64,000 nucleotides of DNA. It comes from Hyparrhenia diplandra (Eukaryota; Streptophyta; Magnoliopsida; Poales; Poaceae). A program made the translations under genes and the position numbers. Position 1 is the first letter of the stretch, and every line of letters starts with the position of its first letter. Under the pieces are notes generated by a model. That model was not told where the DNA came from, ran no database searches, and saw only the letters and a list, made by a program, of their open reading frames with translations. Of the stretch, positions 1-11,900 are shown piece after piece. The DNA is taken from the NCBI GenBank assembly GCA_015847255.1, contig JADLZK010010454.1:124001-188000 (forward strand), given 5' to 3'.

Positions 1-189
1 TTTATATTTATGTTTTGGGTTTAGAGTTTAAAAGGTATTGTTTTTGGAAAAAAATATACACAAAAAAATCCTACAAAAATCAACCAAATGCTAAAGTTGT
101 TTGGTTTTGATAGTTGGAGAGCTGTGTATGGAGTTCAAGGACTAAGTCCATACTTCAACAAATTTTCATAGAATGAAAATAAAGTTTTT

Positions 190-830
190 CCGCCTAAAAA
201 TCCATACTACTCTCTCCGTTTGAAAAAACATGCAATTCTCGCTTCTCAAGAACTCAACGTTTTCAAACTACCAGTAATTATCTATTAAAATATATAAATA
301 TTTATACTAAATAATTAGTATCATCAGAAAAGATTTTTAGTCTAATTTTTAATAAATTTATTTGTAGACATAAATGAATATGACCGACACGTTTCCCATA
401 GTTACAAGCTTTTGCATCGCTAGCCGACCCTCTCTAACTGTCTGAATCATCAGAAGACACTATCGCCATCATCAGTAGGGCCTACATAGTTTGAAAGTTT
501 CTTTGAGGTACTGACATGGTTAGAGATTCCAGGCTCACCTACCGAAGGCAAGGAATCTGTCTCTCCTCGCGAAGACAGTGTCATTGATAGATACTCTCTT
601 CGTCCCTAATTGACCGTCGTCGTTGGTTTTCGCGCCACAAGTTTGACTCAATTTGTATAAAATACATGTAACATTTATATCTTCAAATAAATTTATTAAA
701 AAAACTAGATTAAAAGATCTTTCGATGATACTAATTACGTAACATAAATATTTATATATTTTAATACATAATTGCCGGCAGCAGTTTCTCGGGAAGCCCA
801 TGGAAAATGAGTGCTTTTTTGTCTTGAGCG
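190..830. repeat. Palindromic pair of MITE copies
   Basis: The left part (about 190-390) begins with a Stowaway-like CTCTCCGTTTGAAAAAACAT and runs into AT-rich sequence. The right part (about 645-830) matches it as the reverse complement, for example around 277-300 and 745-770 and around 310-370 and 670-735. The two arms look like two copies of one MITE family facing each other, or one foldback element. The centre (400-640) pairs only weakly. No target-site duplication was identified. Confidence 0.55.
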
Positions 831-918
831 ATGCTTGGCGGTGACACTCTGTCAGACAGATGGCCTCATGGTTGTTATTTTTTAGGCATCTACAACCCAC
901 ACACGAGGTCCTCTTTAC

Positions 919-1526
919 CAGTGGCGGAGCTGGCGAGCAAATAAAGGGGGGAAAAAAAATTTCACTGACCGCATACACTACGTCAATTCAAGAAGAAATA
1001 TAATTGGGGAGTCATCGGCTGATGTTGATCGCTGATCGGCTCGTGTTGGACCTGGACGGACATCACGGACAGCTTCACGGCGGCGTCGCCTTCAAAAGGC
1101 CAGGAGCGGAGTTCGATCTGCTTGTTGCCGTCCTGTGGAGTGGAGTTGGATCTTCTTGGTGCCGTCCTGGCGTCCTGCGGACTGCGGAGGTGGCGGAACC
1201 AGGGAAAGGGAACCAAACATCGCTACGTACGCATACACATCTCCTGTCTACACGATGGATGACCGGCCGCCGACGTTGCATTACTAGCCATGGGCCAAGG
1301 CACGAAGGCAGGAAGCCTAGATCCGATCGTGACTGTCCAATGTTCATGGGCCAAGTATCGTTACTAGCTATGGGCCAACGCAGGAACGTAGGAAGCCTCA
1401 AACCTATCGATCGTGACTGTCCATTGGGAAAAAAATTACTGCATCGTCTCAAAAAAATTACTAGTTAATCATTTTTTTGTTGGAGGAGGCCATGGCCCCA
1501 CCGGCCCCTCCTCAGCTCCGCCACTG
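919..1526. mobile_element. hAT-type non-autonomous element
   Basis: The ends are perfect 13-bp inverted repeats: CAGTGGCGGAGCT at 919-931 and AGCTCCGCCACTG at 1514-1526. The flanks CTCTTTAC (911-918) and CTCTTTTAC (1527-1535) look like an 8-bp target-site duplication with one extra T. Both the terminal CAG...CTG and the 8-bp duplication fit the hAT superfamily. The GC-rich 608-bp interior has short open stretches on both strands but no recognisable transposase, so it is called non-autonomous. Confidence 0.65.
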
Positions 1527-1748
1527 CTCTTTTACGGGCCTCGAATTTATCATTCAGACATGTATAACGACAGGTCATACAACCTATAGACGAGACACTG
1601 TCTCTAAACTATTTAATGTATGCGTACACTGGATTGGTGGAGAAGACGCTTCAAGACGACATCTCTTGTACAACGCAAGACGAAGTCGTCACTAAACATT
1701 GGAGCACAAGCTCAGGTCGTCCTTTCACGAAGAGACGTTGTCTCTAAG

Positions 1749-1927
1749 CATTGACAGTTTTTTTTTTTTTTTTTTTTGAAAAAACAACGGTTTAGAGACA
1801 GAACAAAAGACCCCTTGTACATGCCCCTTAAAAAGAATCTCGAGTGGCCACAGCCCATAAGTAATGAAGAAAGTTTACAAGACCGAGTAAACAGAACAGA
1901 AAGAAAAGGACAAACTAGAGATCAGCT

Positions 1928-1960
<33 letters not shown>

Positions 1961-2720
1961 ACCCTTCAGACAGGGCTCAATCCTAGAGTTTGAATACATT
2001 GTTCAAACAAAACTGGAAGACTTGTTTTCACCTCACCCTGCCTCAAGGAGACAAGCTTGACAATTCTAGGAGTCAAACCTGCTGAAGCTTCTGTTGAAAG
2101 AGCAGGGCATGTCGAGTTCTGTCTCCATTATCTCCAACCGATCGGGTGGATCAGAGCTGTGCGAGGTGTCGATGCATGCGACACGAAATGGCAAGTGCAT
2201 AGCCTTGCACAGTTACACTATAGATAACTTATATGAATTAAATGAAATTAGCTGGTTCTTTTTTTTTTTTTTTTTTTTTTACTGCATTGCCTCATTTGCA
2301 ACATGGGCACACGCAGCAACCCAATAGACGAAAGACTACAAAAAAAAAAAAAAAAACTTAGGCCCGAACCTCTAGGTAGGCTAAAATAGAAAACTAAGCC
2401 CAGTAGACCAGACCAATCCAACAACTTCTTTATCCCAATGGGCCAAAACAAGGGAGACCATTAAGTAGAAATAAATAGCCCATGGTCAGACGAGAACTGC
2501 AATGCGCGAGCATGGATCTCGACAACTAGATGGGCCATTAACCTGGGTGAACAGTTAGGCTTGCATAGGCGATTACAATGGTTTTTTACATATTAATTTT
2601 CTTGACAAAAAATGAGTTTATCAAAAGATAGGGGTAGGGTTTGCGTGCGTGTGTTTATAGGGGTGAGTGTGCGTGCGTGTTGTCTGCGTTGTACTGTGTC
2701 ATTCTCAAAAAAAAAAGTAT
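1749..2720. repeat. Homopolymer-rich retroposon debris
   Basis: Long T or A runs occur at about 1750-1767 (T), 1929-1958 (A), 2259-2280 (T) and 2340-2356 (A), on both strands. At about 2640-2715 a GT-rich segment of the kind seen at 3' ends of plant short retroposons ends in an A run. The pattern fits several truncated retroposons inserted close together in both orientations. Boundaries and families cannot be fixed from the sequence alone. Confidence 0.4.
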
Positions 2721-3177
2721 ATTTTTTAGAAAATAGCAAAAGTATATGCGGCGTTACAAATAGGAAATGTATCGTCCAACCAATGGGTGATCCTTACTAG
2801 TCTATAACTGACACGGCAATCTGTTACACTAACCTGTAACCACCCTGTGGCCTATGAGTGGCCGATCTATACATTAATCACGCACTTAGAGCGGGGTTAA
2901 TTTATTCCTTCTATTCATAGCTTGTTTTTGAAAAAAAAAATCATCTTTTTCATATGAGCATAGATGGAAATGGAATTTGCTACTATAGGAAAACGATAGA
3001 CCTTTGCCATGACACCGAAAAACCCTCACACCACTTTGATATGACCGAGCGTCCCCATGCTAACCAAGTTTTAGAAAATATCACTATTTAGGTCGCATAT
3101 CCATAATTTGCAACTTATACCTAATCTTTGTTCCAACAAAAATGAGATATTTCATGAGTCATGGATGACCTTCTAGT

Positions 3178-3235
3178 TGACTATGGGAGACCGTAAAAGT
3201 GTGTTTGACTATGGAAGACCGTAAAAGTGTGTTTG
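3178..3235. repeat. 28-bp tandem duplication
   Basis: A unit beginning TGACTATGGGAGACCGTAAA is repeated in tandem with a 28-bp period and one substitution. Nearby, the phrase around 3326-3352 (ATGTTCTTCTAGATGATGGA) recurs at 3457-3483. The surrounding 2.7-4.8 kb has no convincing gene. It holds small repeats and MITE-end fragments (GACGGAGGGAG at about 3492 and 4816). Confidence 0.6.
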
Positions 3236-4859
3236 GTCAGATAGATATCTCCGGATGAGATGTGAACAATGGATAATTGCTATATGGTTTACGGGTGGGT
3301 TGGATATATACCCTGACATGACAATGTTCTTCTAGATGATGGATATCCCTACCAGGCTACCACCAAAAATTTGTTAGAGATGCTCATCAATGTCTTCTAA
3401 TCTTTAACATTATACAATAGGGAGTGGTTTTGTAGTCACTTTTGATTTCTTATCAATGTTCTTCCAGATGATGGATATCCCTACCACAAAAATTTGCAAG
3501 GACGGAGGGAGTGGTAGCAGCCCGCGTCAGAACAGGTGTGGCGGCGTGGCACGGAGGTCGAAGATCGGAGGTCGGAGGCCGGCGGCCTGGGTGGCGTGGA
3601 GATGTGAACTGTAGAGATCTGGAAATTAGGGGTTTGGGTTCAACGTTTCCTAAGAAAATAAGACACGGAAGCAAAAGGTCACAGCGGAAAAGCGCACGGC
3701 TCTTGTGGGCTGAACTTTTTCACTTTCTTTGATTTGAAATTTATTTTTTTTTCATTTTTCTCTTTTTTATTGATTTTTTGAGGGAAACCTTTTAACTTTT
3801 TTTCTCTCGTTGATTTCATTGGACACCATCAATGGCTAGTAACATTTGTTTTAAATTAAAGAAATTTTATATCTATTCTCTTCGTTGGACACTATTGGTG
3901 GCTAGTAAATTAAACGAGTTTGGTAGGGAAAGAGTAGTTTCCCTAGGTTTTGCCACCTATCTCTAGGGAATCCTATCATTCCCTTGGGTGCTTATACATT
4001 CCCTTGGGTGCTTATAGAACGGTAGGGAAAAAAAAAAAAAAACTAGCGAAAACTCGTCAATTCTAGTAGTGTTTGTTGGCCTCTTTTGGTGCCTTTTCAC
4101 TCTGTTCGCTATAAATTGGCACCACCAGTGCTGGTTTGTTAGAAAATATATAGCCAGATGAGATATGTAGTGTTGTATAGTTCATCACTTCTCATTTGAA
4201 GCCACTTTAACCTATATAACTAGGAGGATTCCTTGTAGAATGCCGCCAGTATGAGGTGGAATATAAATGGGATAAAATGCTAACTGCTAAAAAAGTTAGG
4301 AGATGACCCACGCGTTGCCATAGGGCTTGCATGGGTCACTACTGTATAGAAATGTGCACACAATATATAGAGAAATTAAAAATATATAAAATGTATCTTA
4401 TCTTATTTGTAAGATGCATGTGCTAGTGGATTTTATTGTATATGGTAGTGCATTGCCAAATTAGACAACTTGCATATTGAGATAAATAGGTGATGAAGTT
4501 TTGATTAGTGGATGTTAATTGTATGTCATAGTGGATTGTCTAGTTAGATAGCTTGCATGTTGAAAAAAATAGTTAGTGGGACTTTATAGGAGTACAAGAT
4601 AAGATAAGATAAGATTAAATGTTCATACAGGTGTAGATCTAATCAAAGTAATGGTTATTTTGGCACAAAAATGACCAAAAAGATTGAACAAAAAAAATTA
4701 CTATGTTCTCAAATAATCTGATAGGCTTTCTAGTCAAGCAAGGATGTATAAGTACTCAGTGTTGTTTGAAACATACCCCCTCATACGGACACTTCCCGGA
4801 TGACATTTTCAATGAGACGGAGGGAGGGAGTACTTTCTAAAGGGGCTATCATAGCCTTT

Positions 4860-6380
4860 TGAGCCTAAGAAGCAGCCTCGCTTTTTTGTTTTAGCAACAG
4901 CAGCATCACCTCCTGTATCCGCACATGTAGAGAGATGAGACTACCAGGCCACAACCCGGCCACAGCATGGACACGTCGACGCGAAGCGAAAGCCGTTGGA
5001 TTTTGAGTTCAACGGACATCAGAGCGTTGCCATCGTGTACGGCCTGCGAGTCCCCTTGGCCCCACCTCCCTCTCTCCCCGACTTCTCTCCTACTGGGTTC
5101 CAGACGTGCGTTGCGCCGCGCGGTCCGGTCGTTGTCCGTCCTCGATTGGCTGCCGTGCTGTGGGGCCTAGCATCGGCCTTTTGCATGTCAAGCGGCGAGC
5201 TATCTGTGCCCTCCCGGGTTAGGCGCTGCACACCAAGGCCGTTGTCTAGGGCTCATTGGGCGTTTGGATGGGGCCACCGTTCGGTCTCTACGTGTCAACG
5301 GATTACCCCGACTGATCGTGGTGTGTTAGGAGACACTGAATGAGTGGGGCCGCCGCTGCTCGGGTCCATCTATCGGCGTCATCCGTTGGGCGGCGAGTTG
5401 TTTTCACGACAGTGCGGGATTGGACGCTGCCCTCCTTCCACGCCGACGCTGCTGTGGCTGTTGTCTAACTACCATTGGCTTACGTTACAACGGGGCCGCG
5501 GTCAGCGACCACACGCTTCTCCAACACGTCCAGCGACCGACCGAAGCTGCTGTCATGTTGAAGCGGCGCTTTTCCGTCTCGCGAAGGAATGGGCGCTCGT
5601 TGTGAAAGAATGGGCGCTCCCTGCTCCACGCTGACCCGGTAGGGACGTTGTCTACCGTGATTGGCCGAGGCTCCGTGGGGGCCCATGGTCAGCCCGATCG
5701 CGTGTGCCCCCTGTCTCATAGCCTCCACGGCGTGCGTTGTCCGGTACTCCTGCCCGTTACCACGGTGGAGTCCGGTGCACAGGCCAACAGGCTGCACGGT
5801 CCTACGTGCCGCTGGCCGGGTGGCCCCATAGATGACCGGGCCTAGGTGTCGGGGACTCCTCCTGGTTAGGCGCTGCCCCCGCAACTACAGCGGTGCCAAG
5901 GGGAACGGCGGCATAAAAGGGATTGCTGCCCCCTCCGTTCAGACTCCCTGCCGTCTCGCCATTTCTGTGAGGTGAGCTTCCATGGCGCCTACCTGCTCAT
6001 GCCGCCTCCCCTTCCTCAGTTCCGTTGCTCAGAGGCCCAAGCCTAATGCTCCTCCCTCCGCATCGAACGCCGTGCGCTTCTTTGTAGGTCTTGGACGGGA
6101 CCGAGGAGATCTGGTGGGAATACGCGGTGCGAGGAACAGCTGCTGCGTTCCACCGCCGTCGGAGCTCGGCGCCGAGGGACAGGAGGGGCGCCGGGGGACA
6201 GGATTTCAGTGCGGGCTTGCCGATTCAGCTCGCTCTTGCAGGTATGGTTACCAACGCCGACCCATTCTAGATTCTGCCTGCAATTTATATATGCAGTTCT
6301 GTAAATATTTATGGAGAGAACAATCTGAACTCTCCCATTCCATCTGTGTTTTAGCTTGGACCAAAGGAAAATAGGAGTGG
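4860..6380. other. GC-rich gene-like region, unassigned
   Basis: Base composition becomes GC-rich from about 4.9 to 6.25 kb, with overlapping open frames on both strands and none clearly favoured. A possible + strand promoter, CATAAAAGG, lies at 5912-5920. From the ATG at 5982 a 130-codon frame opens with a Ser/Pro-rich leader resembling an organelle transit peptide. A possible exon edge follows near 6240. No domain is recognisable. It may be a first-exon fragment of a host gene or captured DNA. Confidence 0.25.
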
Positions 6381-7831
6381 TTCACTACTGGCTATTTGTG
6401 GACGTTTTTATATAGTAAAAACAGATGAACTACCTAGCAATGTCATTTGAATCGTCATTAAATCACCCAAGTGTACACAGATCTAGCATAGTGAGCCTGC
6501 GACGAAAAGTAATACATGCTCGAGCAGTGTCGCCTCCTAATAAACACTCAGGCGAGTCCTGATGCTTCGTCTCTTAACCCTGAAAAGGAGAAATAGGCAT
6601 TGCAAAAGCCCAACATGATTCCACCCATACCTAGAAGAGAATGAATCTAATTTGCACAACAAATCTGTACCCCAATTCTAAAAAGCTCTCTTGTGTCATT
6701 CTGCGACATGTTATAGGCCTGTACTAAAATGTTTTTACAGAACACACATAGCCAAGAAAAAAAAAGAATGATTGCTTTATTTCGTTCTTGAACGAGGTCA
6801 GGCTAGGTTCAGAAAAAAAAAAATGCACTGCAGGTAGATTATAGATCGAGCAATAGACGGGGAAAAGAATCTGATAACCCTAGGCATTTTTGTGATTTAT
6901 TTTGCATCGACAACGGCAATATAAAGAATAATGACGCGATCAATGTAGATGCAATGCAACGTATCTAAACCTTCTATATGGGAAACCCCACTAAGGGAAT
7001 TCTCTCGAACATGCGAGTGTCCACGTAGTCATCCCTCCTTCCGCATGCCCACCTTCCCGTCCGTCGCCGGTCCCGATTCCCGCATCCCCACCTTCCCCGT
7101 CCGTCGTCGGCCCTTCCCCTTCTCGGTGGAATTGGCGCCTTGAATCCTGCTGCCACCCCCTCGCTCCCCCCCACCGCCGATCGTGCATCCATAAACGCCA
7201 CGCCACTCCTCGCCCGGCCTCGACCCCGCGCCGGATCCACGTGGGAATTCCCGAGGATCTTGGCGATGGTCTTCGTTCCGTCCGCTGTGCGTTGTGCGGA
7301 GCCGAGGCGGAGCCTTGAGTCGCCACTGTGTGGATCCAGCTCCGCCACAGCTGGACCTGAGCCGCGCCGTGGAAGAGGGAGGTAGGGGTGGTCCACAGCG
7401 CCGCCCGCGTGCCTCGCCCAGCGCCGGCCGAGATCCGCGCCGCCGCCGCCGCCCAAGAGGAACAAGACCAGCGTCCGGCCTTCATGTGCGTGCTGCGACG
7501 CCCTCGGCCCTCGCGAGTCCACGCGCACTGGGCGGCCTCACGAGCAACGGCGACGGCGAGCTGCATGAGCTCCTTCCCGGCCAGCGCCGCCGCTGCACGC
7601 CGGCGTGGCGAGGACAGCTAGGGCGGCGCCGCGGCGCGCGTGGAGCCGCCGAGAGGACCTCGTGGCGGCGCGGATGAGGTCTGGTGGACGGCGAAGCGGC
7701 GACGACCGGGCTCTTGGCGGGACAGCGAGCGTGCGGGCGCGCCTGGCTTCCGCTGGGCGGGCGGCGTGGTCTTGCTTGCCATGGGCCGGAGCAGGGGAAG
7801 AACCGGGCGAGGATCTCGCCGCGCCGGGCGA

Positions 7832-8115
7832 CAAGAACTCCATCGTGCAGGCGGCGACCGCCATCTACATCCACGAGCTGAGGGGCGCGGGAGCAGCTGC
7901 AGCGGCGAACGAGGAGCTCAAGGCCCGGATCTGGGGCCACGACGCCAGACAGCAGTGTGTCAGGGGTGCAGTTAGAGGTGGACGAGCCGGCGTCCGCAAA
8001 CGACTCCATGATCGGGCGCTCAAGCGCCTCATGGGCATGGACGTCAGGGGGCCACGGGCATCCGATTCAACATGTCCGGACGCAGGCTGTGCACGGAGAT
8101 GAATGTCGAGACCAT
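7832..8115 (+). pseudogene. bHLH transcription-factor fragment
   Basis: Frame +1 at 7832 reads DKNSIVQAATAIYIHELR, which fits the end of the loop and helix 2 of a plant bHLH domain (pattern DKxSIVxxAxxYIxEL). Further on, after changes of frame, come stretches such as VQLEVDEPASANDSMI and GIRFNMSGRRLCTEMNVETM. These resemble the C-terminal ACT-like part of bHLH proteins. The last stretch ends at ATG|GTGAGC, a good splice donor (8115). The basic region and helix 1 are not recognisable upstream. At least two frame changes make it a captured, decayed fragment. The family call is from motif memory only. Confidence 0.5.
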
Positions 8116-8356
8116 GGTGAGCAGCACTCTCCATCAAATTTCTCAACGTACTCTATCTACCAGCTTTGCTGACAATGGCTGGCTGATCTAGAATTTGGGT
8201 TGGAAAAAGAGACCAGTTCAGTCACATAAAAGATTCACCGAGTTAGATTGTTGGATAGGAAAACATACAGATTGTCAATAGGGTAAGGATGAAGGAATTA
8301 TTTGGATATATATATATATATATCTAATAAGGCAATCTGATTAAATAGACTAGCAG

Positions 8357-8505
8357 TGCATCCTGGATACACTCGGCGCCGGCCATGGCGGTCGCGCGCA
8401 GCTCACGAGGCAGGACCACCAGGCGGTCGATGCCGCCGTCGCCAAGATTTTCCCGGAGAACGGCATCATCGCCTGCATGAGCCACAACACCGACGCCTTC
8501 TACTG
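8357..8505 (+). pseudogene. Raffinose synthase/seed imbibition protein exon fragment
   Basis: This 149-bp exon is bounded by an acceptor (ACTAGCAG, 8349-8356) and a donor (GTAAGC, 8506). It reads ILDTLGAGHGGRAQLTRQ, then KIFPENGIIACMSHNTDA. Both match the signature region of glycoside hydrolase family 36 raffinose synthase/SIP proteins (LGAGHGGR and CMSHNTDALYC). The exon ends TACTG, so splicing would regenerate the family's Tyr-Cys codon. The exon itself is uninterrupted, but no other exon of the gene is present. It is therefore a captured single exon with its splice sites. It follows the bHLH fragment in the same orientation. Confidence 0.75.
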
Positions 8506-9178
8506 GTAAGCTCCTGCCATCGTCCTAACCGTGAAGTTCATTTCATGCCGAATCTGTTGACCAATCTGGATTTGGTTCGATCGAGAAGGATCCTCCATCC
8601 ATCGTAGCTGGATTTGCATGCATTGGCCTGAGCAACATGCATCCCGGCCTAGCTGCAGTTGCTCCTGGTCTGATGCCATTTTGCTGTGATGCCATTTCTA
8701 GCTATCAGGGGCTCAGGACTCAGCCAAGCCAACAACAAATTACTATATGTAGAGCTAACTTTTTTTTTTTTTTTTTTTTTTGAAGGGCGTGTGCAGATGA
8801 AGCACTAATTTACTGAGCAAATTAAAGTCATCACAATTTCTTCAAGTATTTGATACTCTTATGATAGGAGCAAATATATATATTCCAATGAATTTATTCT
8901 CTGTTTCATGCATTTATGATCTTCGTGTCTGTCTGAACTATCAGTCACTCTTCCACAAAGTTTGAATTCAAAGATGCTGAAAATGAACAACACATTTCTC
9001 ACCTGCAAAAGGTGATTGTCCTCAAGAGCTAATTGTATTTAAAATTCTTAGTGATTACAATTGAATCCTTTAACAAAACCTCCTTACTTCCCGCAGCAAC
9101 GCTGGAGAGTCCTACTAGTATTTTAAAACAGCTTGTCCCAGCACATGTTATCACTTGGTAAACTGCATCCACGTCAAG

Positions 9179-9378
9179 ATCAGATACGTAACTGTCAGAG
9201 ATTTAATTAGGGGAGAGGGAGACAGGGCTTGGCTGCACAAGGGCCCCAGCCAAACAGAGAGCAGGGGGGCACCCATGGGTGCTGGCAGCTGAAGTGCTGA
9301 TGCGATGGGAGAGTGGAATCTAAGTACAGGTGTACAACTAATACTAAACCTAAAACCTATGACAGTTACATATCTGAT
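9179..9378. mobile_element. 200-bp inverted-repeat MITE
   Basis: ATCAGATACGTAACTGTCA at 9179-9197 pairs with TGACAGTTACATATCTGAT at 9360-9378 with one mismatch. The 160-bp interior shows no coding capacity. The flanks show no clear target-site duplication, so the superfamily is open. Confidence 0.45.
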
Positions 9379-10590
9379 TCCTTAAATCCATTATCTCCCT
9401 TAACTTGCAATCTTGGATTTTCCTTATGTTGTTAGGTCCTGCTGATGATGGCAGTAACTGTGTAATGTTTATGTTTTCCTATGCCATGAAAAATGTTTGT
9501 GTTACTACTTTGCTCGAATAAGAATATCAATCATAGAAATCTCACCTTTCCTTCAACAATTAGCTCTTGGAAAGCGTTCCATTGTTCCTCAAAAGGGATG
9601 CTTGGCCTCCATTTGGTATTGGATTATAACTAAATTCACCAAATAGTGCCACAGATCTATCTGGCCTGGAGACATAAATAAAAGCTTTGGAACCAGGAAT
9701 TTTTATTTGATTCAGTGCAATAGCAAATAGATATATATTGATCTAGCAGTTTATGCTCTAATCCAACCAAGTCTACATCAGCAGTTAACTGGCAAAACTG
9801 CACTAAAAGAAAGCTGCTGCAAAAGGAGATGCTTAATCAAAGAAGTTTCCTCTTTGACCATGCTTGTCTGAAAAAAGTCCTGTACTGTGCAACATTTTAA
9901 AATACAGCAATAAACTGACTGCGGTTGGTCTGTGCTTCTTAAGCTTTCCAGATGGCTCCACCAAGGCCAGTGGTTTCCAGCCAAGGTGTTGGCCGAGGAG
10001 CTTGTATGTTGCCTTCCTGATTGCTTTTTGGTCTGCCTGTTCTTCATTTGCCGGCTATAGATTGACTGAATTTTTACCGTTGTCGATAGCTTCTTCACGG
10101 TCCACCGCTGTTCCGCCTAGCCAGAGGTCCAGTAAGAGAAAACGTATGTCTTTTCGGTCAGGCAATAACAAATGACTATATGGCTAGGTCTTTAGAAAGT
10201 CCATGGTTAATCCTGTTTTCATTACAGTGGATGGTGCGCTGTATGTACCGCCTGTTCTCTCACTGCTGAATGCCGGCGTAAACGAAAGAAATACCCGGAT
10301 CAAAAAAATGGTTGCTGCAGGTGCCTAGCTGTTTAGCTGATGCTTATTGTTTTTGCACCCTCACCGACATTGTCTTGAGCCATGTGGTTTCCCTGTATGC
10401 TATGTTTACTCTAGGGATGCTTGCCGGTAACCCTGACCTGGCCTGTGGTAGATTCACACAGGAATACATAGATGCGCTTAAAGGTTTGCTATTGTTTAGT
10501 CGTCCTAGCTACTGTTCTTCCATTGTTATTACATAAAACAGTTTCCTGACCGTGTGCCTGTTTCTGTTTCCTTCATTTGTTGTGTTGCTC
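9379..10590. other. No recognisable gene
   Basis: AT-moderate sequence with short overlapping open frames on both strands at 9.78-10.17 kb, none with a known motif. It lies directly upstream of the Helitron Rep relic and may be part of the same decayed element. Confidence 0.3.
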
Positions 10591-10593
10591 CTT

Positions 10594-11900
10594 CCCTCTT
10601 GGTGGGTGGCTAGCCACGTATTCGAAGGCCCGACTATGGACCCCCCCAACCTATGAGTGTGTAGGTACTGTGGGGCCATGATATGGCTAAACGAGTGTGT
10701 GAAGTCAGAGTCCAACATTAGAGATGGTAACATGGTTTATAACAACTGTTGTAGAGGTGGGAAGATTGAGTTGCCGCGTCCTAGAGATCGCCCAGAACCC
10801 ATTGCATCTTTGGCTAGATTTGACGGTGACGCTAGATGCAAACAGTTCATGAAAAATATCTGCCAATACAATTGCTTGTTTGCTTTTACCTCCATGGGTG
10901 CGAACGTAGATAGGTCCATGAACAATGGCCGTGGTCCTCCTGTCTTCAAGATATCTGGCCAGGTTCACCATCGTATAGGATCCCTAATTCCGGATAGTGG
11001 CTAGCCCCCAAAATTCCTCCAGTTGTATGTGTATGATACTACCAAAGAGGTGAACAATAGAATCAGAGCCTTGCATCCAGATGAGCGGTCCTCGAAACCG
11101 TTAGATCCAAACATTGTCAAAGAGTTGATGGACATGCTGGACAGAACGAACCCTTTGGTTAAAGAGTTCAGGTTAGCGAGAGACCGATTGGCAGACCAAG
11201 ACGATGAAGAGGAGTTCATCGTTAGAATTGTGGGTGCGCTGGGGAAGGGGATCCCATGCAAGCATAACCTCGCCTTCCACCGCACAAACCGGGCGCCGCT
11301 TGTGGTTGGTGACTTTACCTTAGATACCTATCGGGCGTGATATAGTTGTGCAGGCTAGAACCGGGAGAACTAACACAGCATTTCTTCCTTGCATCCTGCA
11401 TTCATGGCCTTGCAATACCCTCTGTTATTCCCTTATGGTGAACGTGGTTTCCAGATTGGTGTGGAGTACAAGGGCGCGGTCAAGAAAACAAAAAATTCAC
11501 GTGTCAAAATGACCATGCAAGATTTCTATAGACACCAGCTTCACTATAGAAGGGATCAACCCAATCCCTTTTATGCTACGGTTCCTTATCTACCCAGGCC
11601 AAAATTGATGCTCGTGCATGCATAGATGAGAATAGGCTTTGGTATGTCATAAAAAATCAGGCCAAGTTACGCGTAGAGAATCTCCAAGGTATAGTTGATC
11701 TTTGTAGATCGTGGATGTGTGGATGGCAATGAGATTGGTAAGAGAACTGTGCTCCCAGCTTCCCATACGGTGGTGGCGCTATATGATTCAGAATTACCAT
11801 GACGGGATTGCTATTTGTAAAACTTTTGGCCCACCAGATTTTTTCGTGACATTCACATATAATTCCATAGGGGTAGGTTGCATGCAACTGTCTAGGTTAC
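10594..11900 (+). pseudogene. Helitron Rep (Helitron-like N domain) relic
   Basis: The + strand encodes, in several frames, the conserved N-terminal part of plant Helitron RepHel proteins. There is a CxYCGAMIW..E segment near 10662, CCRGGKIELP near 10752, and NICQYNCLFAFTSMG at about 10855-10900. GQVHHRIGSLIPDSG comes at 10960-11004, then after a TAG stop QLYVYDTTKEVNNRIRAL at about 11020-11075. After further breaks, FMALQYPLLFPYGERGF (11402-11452) and DFYRHQLHYR follow. The segment around 11620-11700 (ENRLWYVIKNQAKLRVENLQ) and 11780-11860 (NYHDGIAICK, then FFVTFTYNS) continues the Rep region. Stops and frameshifts are frequent and the PIF1-like helicase half is absent. The gene is dead. It may be the remains of an autonomous relative of the nearby gene-carrying element. 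Confidence 0.8.

Larger units (their letters stand above)
6973..9118 (+). mobile_element. Candidate non-autonomous Helitron with gene fragments
   Basis: The proposed 3' end is visible at 9090-9119: CCCGCAGCAACG, then a degraded hairpin arm, then CTACTAG followed by T. This resembles grass Helitron termini (stem-loop, CTAG, insertion before T). The proposed 5' end is the TCTATATGGGAAACCCCAC at 6973; it starts with TC but is not preceded by the usual A. The GC-rich body (7.0-8.5 kb) carries two unrelated gene fragments in the same + orientation with remnants of introns, which fits Helitron capture. A 20-bp T run at about 8760 looks like a later retroposon insertion. A Pack-MULE was considered, but no long terminal inverted repeats were found. 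Confidence 0.4.

Noticed and set aside
4290..4340. GACCCACGCGTTGCC...GCATGGGTCA as a Helitron-like terminus
   Set aside because: The stem is poorly paired and there is no matching end or cargo.
8306..8325. AT dinucleotide run as a functional element
   Set aside because: Ordinary microsatellite inside a decayed intron.
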